64,000 bases of DNA from Streptomyces coeruleorubidus. GTDB lineage: Bacteria > Actinomycetota > Actinomycetes > Streptomycetales > Streptomycetaceae. The position numbers and the translations under genes are program-made. The stretch covers positions 682,001 through 746,000 of the forward strand of contig NZ_CP118527.1 of the NCBI RefSeq assembly GCF_028885415.1, written 5' to 3'. Positions 18,338-26,401 of the stretch are shown here, piece after piece (the stretch's first letter is position 1; every line of letters starts with the position of its first letter). The notes beneath the pieces were generated by a model. It saw only the letters and a list, made by a program, of their open reading frames with translations, was not told the origin of the DNA and searched no databases.

Positions 18338-19136
18338 CCGAACTCCTGACGGGTAGGGAGGGAAAGTCGGGCGGGCGCTTGTCCAGGTGACTGGCCACGC
18401 CCTCGACCACGTCGGACCCGCGGAACGCCTGGAGCATGAGGCCTTCCGCCCGGGCCACGGAATCGGCGTAGGTGCCGTCCGCGTCCTTGCTCAGTTGGCT
18501 CTTGATGGTGGCCATGGACGCCGGGGAGCAGCGCCGCGCCAGATCGGCGGCGTACGCGACAGCGGCATCCACCACACTCCCGGTGGGGACCAGGTGGTCG
18601 AGGAGTCCGACCCGGAAGGCCTCCTCGGCGTCCACCATGCGACTCGACAGCAACAGGTCCGCTGCCCGGCTGTGCCCCACCAGCCGGGGCAGCAGCCAGG
18701 AGATCCCGTACTCGGCGATCAGCCCGCGTTGCGCGAATGCCGTGGTGAACCGGGCCGAGGGCGAGCCGAAGCGAATGTCGCAGTAGAGGGCCTCCACCAT
18801 GCCCAGGCCGGCGGCCACTCCGTTGATCGCTCCGATCAGCGGTTTGCGCAGGGTCCGCGGAATGTCCCGTGGACGGCGCCGTGCCCTGTCCGCCTCGGAG
18901 ACCTCGCCGACCGTCTGCAGCCGTTGCAGATCGGCTCCGGCGCAGAATCCGCGTCCCGCGCCGGTGACCACGACGGCGCGTACGTCCGGGTCGTCTTCGG
19001 CGGCGTCGAGCAGCGCGAAATAGCGGTCCTCGAGTTCGTCGGTCCAGGCGTTCAGCTTGGCGGGCCGGTTGAACGTGAGCACCAGCACCGGACCTCGGTG
19101 TTCGGCGAGGACGAGCTCGCCCGGCGCGCCGGTCAT
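18324..19136 (-). CDS. enoyl-CoA hydratase/isomerase family protein
   Basis: This is a 270-residue crotonase-fold enzyme. The oxyanion-hole motifs are [17 protein letters not shown] and [21 protein letters not shown] downstream stretch [18 protein letters not shown] is typical of hydratases and isomerases. The ATG at 19136 overlaps the stop of the upstream SDR as ATGA, which favours it over an in-frame ATG at 19184. It would hydrate the enoyl-CoA made by the neighbouring acyl-CoA dehydrogenase in beta-oxidation. Confidence 0.9.
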   Translation of the reverse strand: MTGAPGELVLAEHRGPVLVLTFNRPAKLNAWTDELEDRYFALLDAAEDDPDVRAVVVTGAGRGFCAGADLQRLQTVGEVSEADRARRRPRDIPRTLRKPLIGAINGVAAGLGMVEALYCDIRFGSPSARFTTAFAQRGLIAEYGISWLLPRLVGHSRAADLLLSSRMVDAEEAFRVGLLDHLVPTGSVVDAAVAYAADLARRCSPASMATIKSQLSKDADGTYADSVARAEGLMLQAFRGSDVVEGVASHLDKRPPDFPSLPVRSSDVPV

Positions 19137-19951
19137 GCCTGCGCCAGCAGGGAGCTCTGGTACCGGCGCATTCCGCGCAGCCACCGGTCGTAGTCCGAGC
19201 CCTTCTGCCGGTACATCCCAAGAACGTCTTCGTGCGGCAGGACCAGGAAGCGCTCGTCCTCGACGGCGGCCAGGACGGCGTCGGCGACTTCGGCCGGTTC
19301 CAGGACGTCACCCGCGGAGGTGACGGCCCGCGTCGCGGCTCTTCCCAGCGCGTCCCCGGAGTCCTCCCCGGAGGACAGCAGCTTGGTGTTCACCCCCATC
19401 GGGCACAGACAGCTGACACGGACCCCGCGATCGCCGTAGGTGACACTCAGCCATTCGGCGAAGGCGACGGCCGCGTGCTTGGTGACGGCGTACGTGGCGG
19501 AGCCGATCTGGGTGAGCAGTCCGGCCGCCGAGGCCGTGCTGACGAAGTAGCCCTCACCGCGCTCGAGCCAGCGCGGTACCAGCAGCCTTGCCGCACGGAT
19601 GTGGGCTCGCAGGTTGACGTCGATCGAGCGGTCCCAGTCCTGCTCGCTCGCGTCGAGGCCGGGCGCCCCGGCGATGCCCGCGTTCGCGAAGTAGAGATCG
19701 ACCGGACCGAAGGTGCTTTCCGCCAGGTCGACCAACTGCTGGATCTGCTCGGTGTCCGACACGTCCGCGCCGGCGCTGACGGTGCTTCCCTGACGGTCGG
19801 CGTTGACTGCCTCCGACACTGCCCGAGCGCTGTCCGCGTCGAGGTCCGCGACGACGACACGGGCGCCCTCGCGAGCGAGCCGTGCGACGAGCGCGCTGCC
19901 GATGCCTGCGCCACCACCGGTGACGACGGCGACTCTTTGTGCGACGTTCAC
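19133..19951 (-). CDS. SDR-family oxidoreductase
   Basis: This is a 272-residue short-chain dehydrogenase with VVTGGGAGIGSALVARLA (cofactor), DLYFANAGIAG, and the catalytic Tyr/Lys in ATYAVTKHAAVAF. The GTG start at 19951 is preceded by GGAGAGGG. Its promoter at about 19992-20020 carries the dyad shared with the thiolase promoter and, in part, the tetR promoter. It therefore probably begins a sub-operon (SDR-ECH-ACAD-SDR-kinase-thioesterase). It is likely a hydroxyacyl-CoA or hydroxy-acid dehydrogenase. Confidence 0.9.
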   Translation of the reverse strand: MNVAQRVAVVTGGGAGIGSALVARLAREGARVVVADLDADSARAVSEAVNADRQGSTVSAGADVSDTEQIQQLVDLAESTFGPVDLYFANAGIAGAPGLDASEQDWDRSIDVNLRAHIRAARLLVPRWLERGEGYFVSTASAAGLLTQIGSATYAVTKHAAVAFAEWLSVTYGDRGVRVSCLCPMGVNTKLLSSGEDSGDALGRAATRAVTSAGDVLEPAEVADAVLAAVEDERFLVLPHEDVLGMYRQKGSDYDRWLRGMRRYQSSLLAQA

Positions 19952-19991
19952 GGCAACCCTCTCCGTTGACTGGGTGTGCGATGCGTCCACC

Positions 19992-20020
19992 TGTATAGTT
20001 GAATCCGACGTCAACTTCAA
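19992..20020 (-). promoter_or_regulatory. promoter with TetR-type operator upstream of the SDR sub-operon
   Basis: Read on the minus strand, TTGAAG (20020-20015), a 17-bp spacer and TATACA (19997-19992) form a good promoter, giving a 5' leader of about 33 nt. The region 19999-20020 has the dyad form TTGAA-N3-GACGTC-N3-TTCAA. The same arrangement occurs at 24559-24580, and its left half recurs at 20801-20811. The neighbouring TetR protein is the expected binder. Confidence 0.7.
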
Positions 20021-20093
20021 TAGCTGCCCACACGGAACCACATGGAGAAAGCCGCCCAACCCCAGGGGGATGAGCGGCTACGAGGCAGGCTGA

Positions 20094-20786
20094 TCAGCGG
20101 TGGTCGGGGAAGCGGAGGGCGTTCGCCCAGAGCCGGGTCACCGTGGACACGAGCTCCTCGAAGTCCACCGGCGCACCGTCTTCCTGCCGTTCGCCGAGCA
20201 CGAAGGCGTTGTAGGCCATGACGCTGACCATGCCCGACAGCGCACGGGAGGCCATCATCGGATCGACCTCACGGTCCGCGACACCCCGCGCCTGCAGGTC
20301 GGCGATGCCACGGGCATTGCGGCGGATGAACGCGTCGGCGCGCCGGCGCCGGAACTCACGGAACTCCGGCTCCACTTGAGCCACCTGCTCCAGCAGGCCC
20401 ATCAGCTTCGCGTTCCGTTTGTACGCCTCGAGGTACGCGCGATTGCTCGCCTCGAGTACCGCATAGGGATCGTCGGTACCCTCCACCCGGCCCATGCCGG
20501 GGTGCATCATGTCCTCCTGCGCCTCCAGGAGGACGGCGGCAAGCACCTCTTCCTTGTTGGCGAAGTAGGTGTAGAAGGATCCCGCCGCGCATTGAGCCTC
20601 TTTGGTGATGTCGGTGAGGCGGGTGTCGAGGTAGCCGTCCCGTTCGAACACCTTCCGCGCGGCTTTCACCAAAGCGGCCCGGGTCCGCGCTCCGCGCTGC
20701 GTCGTGGGGGGCTCACGAAGGTGCGTCAGGGGCGCCATGGGCGGCGCCTGCTCGCCGTCGATCTCCTCGTGCGCAGTGGTCTCCAT
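20094..20786 (-). CDS. TetR-family regulator of the acyl-CoA cluster
   Basis: This is a 230-residue TetR-type repressor. After a 30-residue N-terminal tail, the HTH reads AARKVFERDGYLDTRLTDIT and CAAGSFYTYFANKEEVLAA. The C-terminal domain is helical, as in fatty-acyl-CoA-responsive members. The ATG at 20786 starts METTAHEEIDGE. TACAGT lies 8-13 nt upstream with no ribosome site between, which suggests a leaderless transcript. It is embedded among the catabolic genes, and three promoter regions here carry a shared TTGAATCCGAC-type element, so autoregulation and control of the cluster are likely. Acyl-CoA as inducer is inferred from the family. Confidence 0.88.
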   Translation of the reverse strand: METTAHEEIDGEQAPPMAPLTHLREPPTTQRGARTRAALVKAARKVFERDGYLDTRLTDITKEAQCAAGSFYTYFANKEEVLAAVLLEAQEDMMHPGMGRVEGTDDPYAVLEASNRAYLEAYKRNAKLMGLLEQVAQVEPEFREFRRRRADAFIRRNARGIADLQARGVADREVDPMMASRALSGMVSVMAYNAFVLGERQEDGAPVDFEELVSTVTRLWANALRFPDHR

Positions 20787-20793
20787 CCCGGCA

Positions 20794-20822
20794 ACTGTAC
20801 TTGAATCCGACACCACAATCAG
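20794..20822 (-). promoter_or_regulatory. tetR promoter with operator half-site
   Basis: On the minus strand the -10 TACAGT (20799-20794) lies 7 nt before the ATG, so transcription would start at or next to the start codon. The left half TTGAATCCGAC (20801-20811) is identical to the site at 19999-20009. The right half is degenerate. The -35 (CTGATT) is poor. Confidence 0.55.
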
Positions 20823-20841
20823 AAACCGGGAGGGCGCAGGC

Positions 20842-22368
20842 TCAGTGGCGGCGGGCGGCGGGAACGTCGGCGGGCGCCCTGTCGCGGGTCAGAGCCGTAC
20901 GGTCGATGGACCGCTTGAGGATCTTCCCGGTCGGGCCCTTGGGCAGCGCGTCGACGAACCGGACGATACGCGGGATCTTGTAGGCGGACAGCCGCTCTCG
21001 GGCCCAGCTCGACACCTCGGCGGCACCGAGCTCCGCACCGGGCCGGGCGGCGATGAGCGCGGCGACCTCCTCGCCGTAGTGCTCGTCGGGAACGCCGATC
21101 ACGGCTGCCTCGACGATGTCCGGATGCTCGTAGAGAACTTCCTCGACCTCGCAGGGATAGACGTTGTAACCGCCGCGGATGATCAGATCCTTGATGCGGT
21201 CGACGATGCGAAGGTCGCCGTCCGTGTCGGTTTCACCGAGGTCGCCGGTCCGGAACCAGCCGTCGGACGAGAGGGCCGCGGCGGTGTCCGCGGGGCGGTT
21301 CCAGTAGCCGCGCATCACCGTGGGCCCCTTGATGTGGACCTCGCCGACGATCCCCGGCGGGCACTCCTCGCCGTCGTCGTCACGCACCTGGACCCGCGTC
21401 CGCGGCACTGCCCTGCCGGTGTACCCGGTCCTGCCGCCGCGGTCGATGTCGTTGAAGGTGCCGAACGCGGTGGTCTCGGTGAGTCCGTACCCTTCGAGGA
21501 TGGTGCAGCCGAAGCGGGCCTCGAAGGCCCGGGCGATCTCGCCGGGAAGCGACGCGCCGCCGGAGACGGCGACCCGGAGCCGGGCGAAGTCCGCCGGGTT
21601 CGCGTCACCCGCCGCGTGCAGCAGCGCGTTCCACATGGTCGGCACGCCGGCCATGATGGTGAGCCGGTCGCGGCGCAGCATGTCCAGCATCGACGCCGGG
21701 TCGAATCGGGCCAGCAACGACATCGAGCCGCCCACGGTCAAGGTCGCCATCATGACCGATGCCTGGCCGAACACGTGGAACAGCGGGAGTCCGGTGCCGG
21801 TGCGGTCGGCGCTCGAGGCACGGCTGCACTCGGCGCCGATCTCCCCGGCGGACAGCAGGTTCCCGACGGTGAGTTGGGCTCCCTTCGGCCGCCCGGTGGT
21901 TCCCGAGGTGTAGAGGATGGCCGCGGTCTCGTCGCGGTCCCGGTCGACGACGTCGGCCGGGGCAGCGGTGACCGACGCGCCCGGGGACAGCGTCCAGGAG
22001 GGCACCGAGAGCGCCGCGGCCGCCTCCACGACAGCCGGGCCGAGGGCGTGCCATGCGATCGCCCATGAGCATCCGGCGTCGCCGAGAACGTACTCGACCT
22101 CGGCCCGGGTGGACATCGTGTTGACCGGCACCACGACACAGCCCGCGGCCTGAATCCCGAGGTAGGCCACCACGAACTCGGGCACCGACGGGGCCGCGAG
22201 CAGCACCCGGTCCCCCGGGGACAGACCCGCGGCGACCAGGGCGCCCGCGTACCGCATGCTCGCGTCCCGCAGCTGGAGGTAGGTCCACTGATCCGTGGCG
22301 CCGCGCAGTGCGATGTGGTCGGGGGTGGCGGCCGCGTGGCGGCACACAGGATCGAAAACGCTGGTCAT
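20842..22368 (-). CDS. long-chain fatty acid/acyl-CoA ligase, ANL superfamily
   Basis: This is a 508-residue ATP-dependent acyl-CoA synthetase. The P-loop is ILYTSGTTGRPKGAQLT, motif A5 EGYGLTETTAFGTFN, the ATP/ribose motif WFRTGDLGETDTDGDLRIVD, the hinge KDLIIRGGYNVYP, and the catalytic lysine lies in LPKGPTGKILKR. It activates a free carboxylic acid for the downstream beta-oxidation enzymes. In the Lva comparison it occupies the role of LvaE. The start ATG at 22368 follows GGAAGG. The 143 bp upstream contain a small hairpin (22464-22489) and no gene. Confidence 0.92.
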   Translation of the reverse strand: MTSVFDPVCRHAAATPDHIALRGATDQWTYLQLRDASMRYAGALVAAGLSPGDRVLLAAPSVPEFVVAYLGIQAAGCVVVPVNTMSTRAEVEYVLGDAGCSWAIAWHALGPAVVEAAAALSVPSWTLSPGASVTAAPADVVDRDRDETAAILYTSGTTGRPKGAQLTVGNLLSAGEIGAECSRASSADRTGTGLPLFHVFGQASVMMATLTVGGSMSLLARFDPASMLDMLRRDRLTIMAGVPTMWNALLHAAGDANPADFARLRVAVSGGASLPGEIARAFEARFGCTILEGYGLTETTAFGTFNDIDRGGRTGYTGRAVPRTRVQVRDDDGEECPPGIVGEVHIKGPTVMRGYWNRPADTAAALSSDGWFRTGDLGETDTDGDLRIVDRIKDLIIRGGYNVYPCEVEEVLYEHPDIVEAAVIGVPDEHYGEEVAALIAARPGAELGAAEVSSWARERLSAYKIPRIVRFVDALPKGPTGKILKRSIDRTALTRDRAPADVPAARRH

Positions 22369-22511
22369 GGGCGGTGCCTTCCGGGAGGTGAGCAGGTGGT
22401 GGTGTGGTTCGGGCCCTCGTCGATGAGGTGACTCGGCCCGGCTTCGGCCTCAAGCCCTCGGGAGGTGTGGCCGGACGACCGACCACACCGCGCCCGGTCG
22501 GCCGGTATCGG

Positions 22512-23141
22512 TCAGGTGGTGATCCCGAAGCGTTCGGCGAGCTGGCGGCGGGTGTCGGCGGCGCTGGTGTGCAGTACGCCCCCGATTCCGATCCGTGCCG
22601 CCCCGTCGAGGTTCTGCTGCAGATCGTCGATCATGACTGCCTCCTCGGGGTCGATGCCGAGGCGTTCACATGCGATCGCGTAGATCCGCCGGGAGGGCTT
22701 GCGGATCCCGACCTCGGCGGAGATGACGACCACATCCGCGACAGCGGCGAGTTCGACCCCGTCGTAGGTTCCGGTACCGAACGAATTGGACACGAGCGCG
22801 ACGGGACGGCCGGCGGCTCGGAGATCACCGAGCAGCGCGAGCATGTCCTGGTCGATCGACATGCCCGCCTGCATGCGGCCCGTGAGCCCCTCGGCCGCCA
22901 CGTCGGCGCCGTGGGCACGGAGCCGTTCGGCGAACCCTCGCTCGAAGGCCTCGGCGTCGATACGGCCGCACTCGTGGTCTGCCAGGAGGGTGCGTGATGC
23001 CTCGTCCCGGCCGAGGAGGTCCAGCGGCAGGCGCGGATCGAGGCCGAGCGAGGCGCCGAAGTCGGTGAAAGCCCGCAGCACACTGGAGGTGATGACACCG
23101 CCGAAGTCCACGAGGACCGCGGTGCGCGCCTTGTCCGTCAC
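22512..23141 (-). CDS. HAD-superfamily hydrolase, ACAD10 N-domain-like
   Basis: This is a 209-residue HAD-IA family protein. Motif I appears as VLVDFGGVITSS: the nucleophile Asp is present, but the usual second Asp is replaced by Gly, as in the epoxide-hydrolase-N/ACAD10-type branch. Motif II is VALVSNSFG, and motifs III/IV are IRKPSRRIYAIACERLGI and AVMIDDLQQNL. GTG at 23141 was chosen because GAGGTG lies 6 nt upstream; it is 10 bp after the thiolase stop. Human ACAD10 carries a HAD domain fused to APH and ACAD domains, so its presence here is pertinent. Its reaction is unknown. Confidence 0.87.
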   Translation of the reverse strand: MTDKARTAVLVDFGGVITSSVLRAFTDFGASLGLDPRLPLDLLGRDEASRTLLADHECGRIDAEAFERGFAERLRAHGADVAAEGLTGRMQAGMSIDQDMLALLGDLRAAGRPVALVSNSFGTGTYDGVELAAVADVVVISAEVGIRKPSRRIYAIACERLGIDPEEAVMIDDLQQNLDGAARIGIGGVLHTSAADTRRQLAERFGITT

Positions 23142-23151
23142 GCTCGGCACC

Positions 23152-24351
23152 TCAGGCAACCTCGAACAGTCCGGCTGCGCCCATGCCGCCGCCGACACAC
23201 ATCGAGATCACCACATACCGGACGCCGCGGCGCTTGCCCTCGATGAGGGCATGCCCCACAAGCCGGGCCCCGGTCATTCCGTACGGATGACCGACCGAGA
23301 TGGCGCCGCCGTTGACGTTGAACCGCTCCGGGTCGATGTGCAGTTCGTCCCGGCAGTACAGCGCCTGGGAGGCGAACGCCTCATTGAGTTCCCACAGGCC
23401 GATGTCGTCGATGGTGAGGTCGTGCTGCTTGAGCAGTTTCGGAATGGCGAACACCGGACCGATGCCCATCTCGTCCGGCCCACAGCCGGCAACGGTCATG
23501 CCCCGGTAGATGCCCAGCGGTTCCATTCCCCGGCGTTCGGCCTCCTTCGACTCCATCAGCACCGACGCCGAAGCCCCGTCCGACAACTGCGAGGAGTTGC
23601 CCGCCGTGACGCTGGAATGCGCGCTCGCCTGACCGTCGGGCAGCACCGGCGCCAATCCGGCCAGGCCTTCGAGCGTCGTCGACGCGCGGTTGCCCTCGTC
23701 GCGGGTCAGGGTCACCGCCTCGTCCCGCACCTGGCCGGACTGCTTGTCCAGGACCTTCTTGACGCTGTCGAGCGCGACGATCTCCTGGTCGAACCGGCCG
23801 GCCTCCTGCGCCGCCGCGGTGCGCCGCTGTGACATCAGCGCGAACTCGTCCTGGCGTTCCCGGCTCACGCCGTAGCGTTCGGCGACGATCTCCGCCGTGT
23901 GCAGCATCGGCAGGTAGATGCTCGGCTTGTGCTCGACCAGCCAGGGATCCGCCATGCGGTGGGTGTTCATGTGGTCGTTCTGCGCCAGGGAGATCGACTC
24001 GACACCGCCGCCGACAGCGACCTGCATTCCGTCCGCGACGATCTGCTTGGCTGCCGTCGCGATGGCCATCAGGCCCGAAGAGCACTGCCGGTCGATCGTC
24101 ATCCCCGACACGATGTCCGGAAGTCCGGCGCGGAGAGCAGCCTGACGCGCGACATTGAAACCCGACGACCCCTGCTGCACGGCGCAGCCGAAGATCACGT
24201 CCTCGACCTCATCACCCTCGATCCCGGCCCGCTGCACCGCGTGGGAAAGGGCGTGGGCGGCGAGTTCCTGCGCCTGGGTGTCGTTGAACGCGCCGCGGTA
24301 GGCCTTTCCGATCGGCGTGCGTGCCGTCGAAACGATGACTGCTTCCCTCAT
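23152..24351 (-). CDS. acetyl-CoA acyltransferase (beta-ketothiolase)
   Basis: This is a 399-residue thiolase that cleaves 3-ketoacyl-CoA with CoA. The nucleophile Cys90 is in [12 protein letters not shown], the His motif in [18 protein letters not shown], and the second Cys in [17 protein letters not shown]. It is the first gene of the minus-strand cluster, with a promoter about 200 bp upstream that contains the shared dyad. It would complete beta-oxidation, releasing acetyl-CoA or propionyl-CoA. Confidence 0.94.
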   Translation of the reverse strand: MREAVIVSTARTPIGKAYRGAFNDTQAQELAAHALSHAVQRAGIEGDEVEDVIFGCAVQQGSSGFNVARQAALRAGLPDIVSGMTIDRQCSSGLMAIATAAKQIVADGMQVAVGGGVESISLAQNDHMNTHRMADPWLVEHKPSIYLPMLHTAEIVAERYGVSRERQDEFALMSQRRTAAAQEAGRFDQEIVALDSVKKVLDKQSGQVRDEAVTLTRDEGNRASTTLEGLAGLAPVLPDGQASAHSSVTAGNSSQLSDGASASVLMESKEAERRGMEPLGIYRGMTVAGCGPDEMGIGPVFAIPKLLKQHDLTIDDIGLWELNEAFASQALYCRDELHIDPERFNVNGGAISVGHPYGMTGARLVGHALIEGKRRGVRYVVISMCVGGGMGAAGLFEVA

Positions 24352-24551
24352 GTCGCCTCACTGCTTCCTGTAGGCCCGGTTCGTCCGGGGGGCTTCGGGG
24401 GCCGGAACTCCGAGCTCCGTGAGCCGGGCTCGACTGCCGGTAGGCGGTGCCGAACACCAATTGCCGTATGGAGAAGGCTCATTGACCGTCTCCTCGGGCG
24501 ACGGATGGCATGTTCACGCCCACACTGGAACCGATGGTCGGCCTTCCGCCG

Positions 24552-24580
24552 GTTATAATTGAATTCGGCGTCAGGTTCAA
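24552..24580 (-). promoter_or_regulatory. thiolase promoter with TetR-type operator
   Basis: On the minus strand TTGAAC (24580-24575), a 17-bp spacer and TATAAC (24557-24552) form the best-looking promoter in the window. The dyad TTGAA-N3-GGCGTC-N3-TTCAA (24559-24580) covers the -35 and spacer. The predicted 5' leader is about 195 nt. The remaining 24352-24651 gap holds only this promoter and the palindrome described next. Confidence 0.7.
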
Positions 24581-24620
24581 CCACGGTCGGCTCTTGACAG
24601 TCCGCTCCCTTGCCTGAAGG

Positions 24621-24638
24621 GTACCGACCAGTCGGTAC
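24621..24638. promoter_or_regulatory. perfect 18-bp palindrome upstream of the alpha/beta hydrolase
   Basis: GTACCGAC-CA-GTCGGTAC is a perfect dyad ending 13 bp before the GTG start of the hydrolase. TTGACA lies at 24594-24599. The dyad differs from the acyl-CoA cluster operator, so a separate TetR-like repressor is implied. It resembles the general TetR-family operator style. Confidence 0.55.
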
Positions 24639-24651
24639 GGAGAGGTGGATC

Positions 24652-25488
24652 GTGACTCAGCTGAGCATCTCCACGGGTGCGGGCGTGTTCGACGCGATCG
24701 CGGCTGGTCCGCCCGAGGGCCGCCCCGCGCTGCTGCTGCACGGCTTCCCGCAAACAGGGCTGGTGTGGCGGCGGCAGATCGAGGCGTTGGCCGCGCACGG
24801 CTACCGGGTGGTGGCGCCCGACCAGCGTGGGTACTCCCCCGGCGCCCGCCCTCAGCGGCCCGAGGACTATCGCATCAGCCTTCTCGTGGACGACGTGGTC
24901 GCGATCAGTGAGGAACTGGGCTGGGCGGCGTTCGACCTCGTCGGCCATGACTGGGGAGGCGCGGTGGCCTGGTGGACCGCGCACGCCCACCCCGGCCGCG
25001 TGCGCACCCTGACGGTGGTCTCGACCCCGCACCCCGGCGCTCTGGCCACCACCCTGCGCACCGACCAGGATCAGCGCGAACGCTCCCACTACATGATCGA
25101 CTGGCGCGAGACACCAGCGACCGAGGAGCGCATGCTCGCCCACGATGCCCAAGAGCTTCGCGATTTCTACGCCGGAAAGGTCCCACAAGGCAGCGCCGAC
25201 GCCTACGTGTCGCACCTGTCCCAGCCGGGCGCTCTCAGCGCGGCGCTGAACTGGTATCGGGCCGGCCGCCCCGACGGCGCGATCGGCGTCATCGACGTCC
25301 CCACGCTGTACGTCTGGAGCACGGAGGACAGCGCGTTCGGTCCGGCAGCCGCACAGGAGACCGAGCAATGGGTCAACGGGCCGTACCGGTTCGAGACCCT
25401 CCGGGGCGTCAGCCACTGGATCCCCGAGGAGGCGCCCGAAACGCTGAGCCGCCTGCTGCTCGAACACCTGCAAGCGCACGGCGAGTAG
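24652..25488 (+). CDS. alpha/beta-fold hydrolase, epoxide hydrolase-like
   Basis: This is a 278-residue alpha/beta hydrolase. The oxyanion motif is LLHGFPQTGLVW, the nucleophile elbow DLVGHDWGGAVAWW (Asp nucleophile in the HDWGG form typical of epoxide hydrolases and haloalkane dehalogenases), the acid is near WSTEDSAFG and the His is in GVSHWIPEEAPE. GTG at 24652 follows GGAGAGGTGG. A perfect palindrome lies just upstream. Divergent from the thiolase cluster, it may feed it with a diol or alcohol, but this is inference. Confidence 0.87.
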   Translation: MTQLSISTGAGVFDAIAAGPPEGRPALLLHGFPQTGLVWRRQIEALAAHGYRVVAPDQRGYSPGARPQRPEDYRISLLVDDVVAISEELGWAAFDLVGHDWGGAVAWWTAHAHPGRVRTLTVVSTPHPGALATTLRTDQDQRERSHYMIDWRETPATEERMLAHDAQELRDFYAGKVPQGSADAYVSHLSQPGALSAALNWYRAGRPDGAIGVIDVPTLYVWSTEDSAFGPAAAQETEQWVNGPYRFETLRGVSHWIPEEAPETLSRLLLEHLQAHGE

Positions 25489-25538
25489 TGAACCCGCAGC
25501 GAATGTCCCGTTCGTCGACTCTCCGAAGAGGTGACCCG

Positions 25539-26360
25539 ATGCAGACTGCCCGCGCGGCCTGGCGCCGTCTCGAGCCCGTCCACGGCATGATCTACTTCGT
25601 TCCCGAGGCAAGGCGACGGTACGCGGACCTCGGCCTGAGCGGTCGCGCCGGGTACTTCGCTTCCAGGAGCGCCGCATTCGGCGAAGCTTCCGCCGAACTG
25701 GTCATCTCGACCTTCTACAACTTCAACCCCGAGGTCGTACGGCAGGCGGTCGACGGGGCCTGGGACGCAACGACGCCGCAGCAGGTGTTGGACGCGCGGT
25801 ACGCCGCGGCGGGCGAAGCCCTGCGACGGGCGGGAATTCACGAGTTGCCCCACGTGGACGAGGTGCTGGCGCTGACCCGCCGGGCTGCCGAGGCGGCCTG
25901 CGAACACGCGCAGGGCCGCCCGCTGTTCGCGGCGCATGCCGCACTGCCGTGGCCGGAGGAGCCGGTGCTGCGGCTGTGGCATGCCCAGACACTGCTCCGG
26001 GAGTTCCGTGGAGACGGCCATGTCGCATGCCTGCTGAGCGAGGGTGTCGGAGGCTTGGAGGCGCTGATTCTGCACGCCGCGACCGGTGAGGTCCCCGTCG
26101 ACTTCCTCAAGGCGAGCCGCGCATGGCCCGAGGAGGAGTGGGCCGGCACCCAGGAGCACCTGCGCGAGCGAGGTCTCCTGGATGGCGACTCCCTCAGCCC
26201 GGAAGGCGAACTCCTGCGCCGGCACATCGAGGACCGCACCGACCGCCTGGCCCTTCCCGCCTACGCCGCCCTTGGTGACTCCGACTGCGAGCGTCTCGCC
26301 GAACTCGCGAGCCCCTTCGGCCGTGCCGTCGTCGAAGCCGGCCTTCTCCATCTGGGTTGA
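25539..26360 (+). CDS. SCO6745-like actinobacterial protein of unknown function
   Basis: This is a 273-residue cytoplasmic protein resembling the actinobacterial SCO6745 family, with a typical start RAAWRRLEPVHGMIYFVPEA and the central text YFASRSAAFGEASAELV and YNFNPEVVRQA. A C-terminal winged-helix-like stretch (WAGTQEHLRERGLLDGDSLS, PEGELLRRHIEDRTDRLA) suggests nucleic-acid or ligand binding. ATG at 25539 follows GAGGTG. It lies 51 bp downstream of the hydrolase and is probably co-transcribed. The biochemical role is not known to me. Confidence 0.75.
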   Translation: MQTARAAWRRLEPVHGMIYFVPEARRRYADLGLSGRAGYFASRSAAFGEASAELVISTFYNFNPEVVRQAVDGAWDATTPQQVLDARYAAAGEALRRAGIHELPHVDEVLALTRRAAEAACEHAQGRPLFAAHAALPWPEEPVLRLWHAQTLLREFRGDGHVACLLSEGVGGLEALILHAATGEVPVDFLKASRAWPEEEWAGTQEHLRERGLLDGDSLSPEGELLRRHIEDRTDRLALPAYAALGDSDCERLAELASPFGRAVVEAGLLHLG

Positions 26361-26401
26361 CCGGGCCCCGATCTCACCGTCTCGCAGGGTGAGCAAGAGA
26401 A

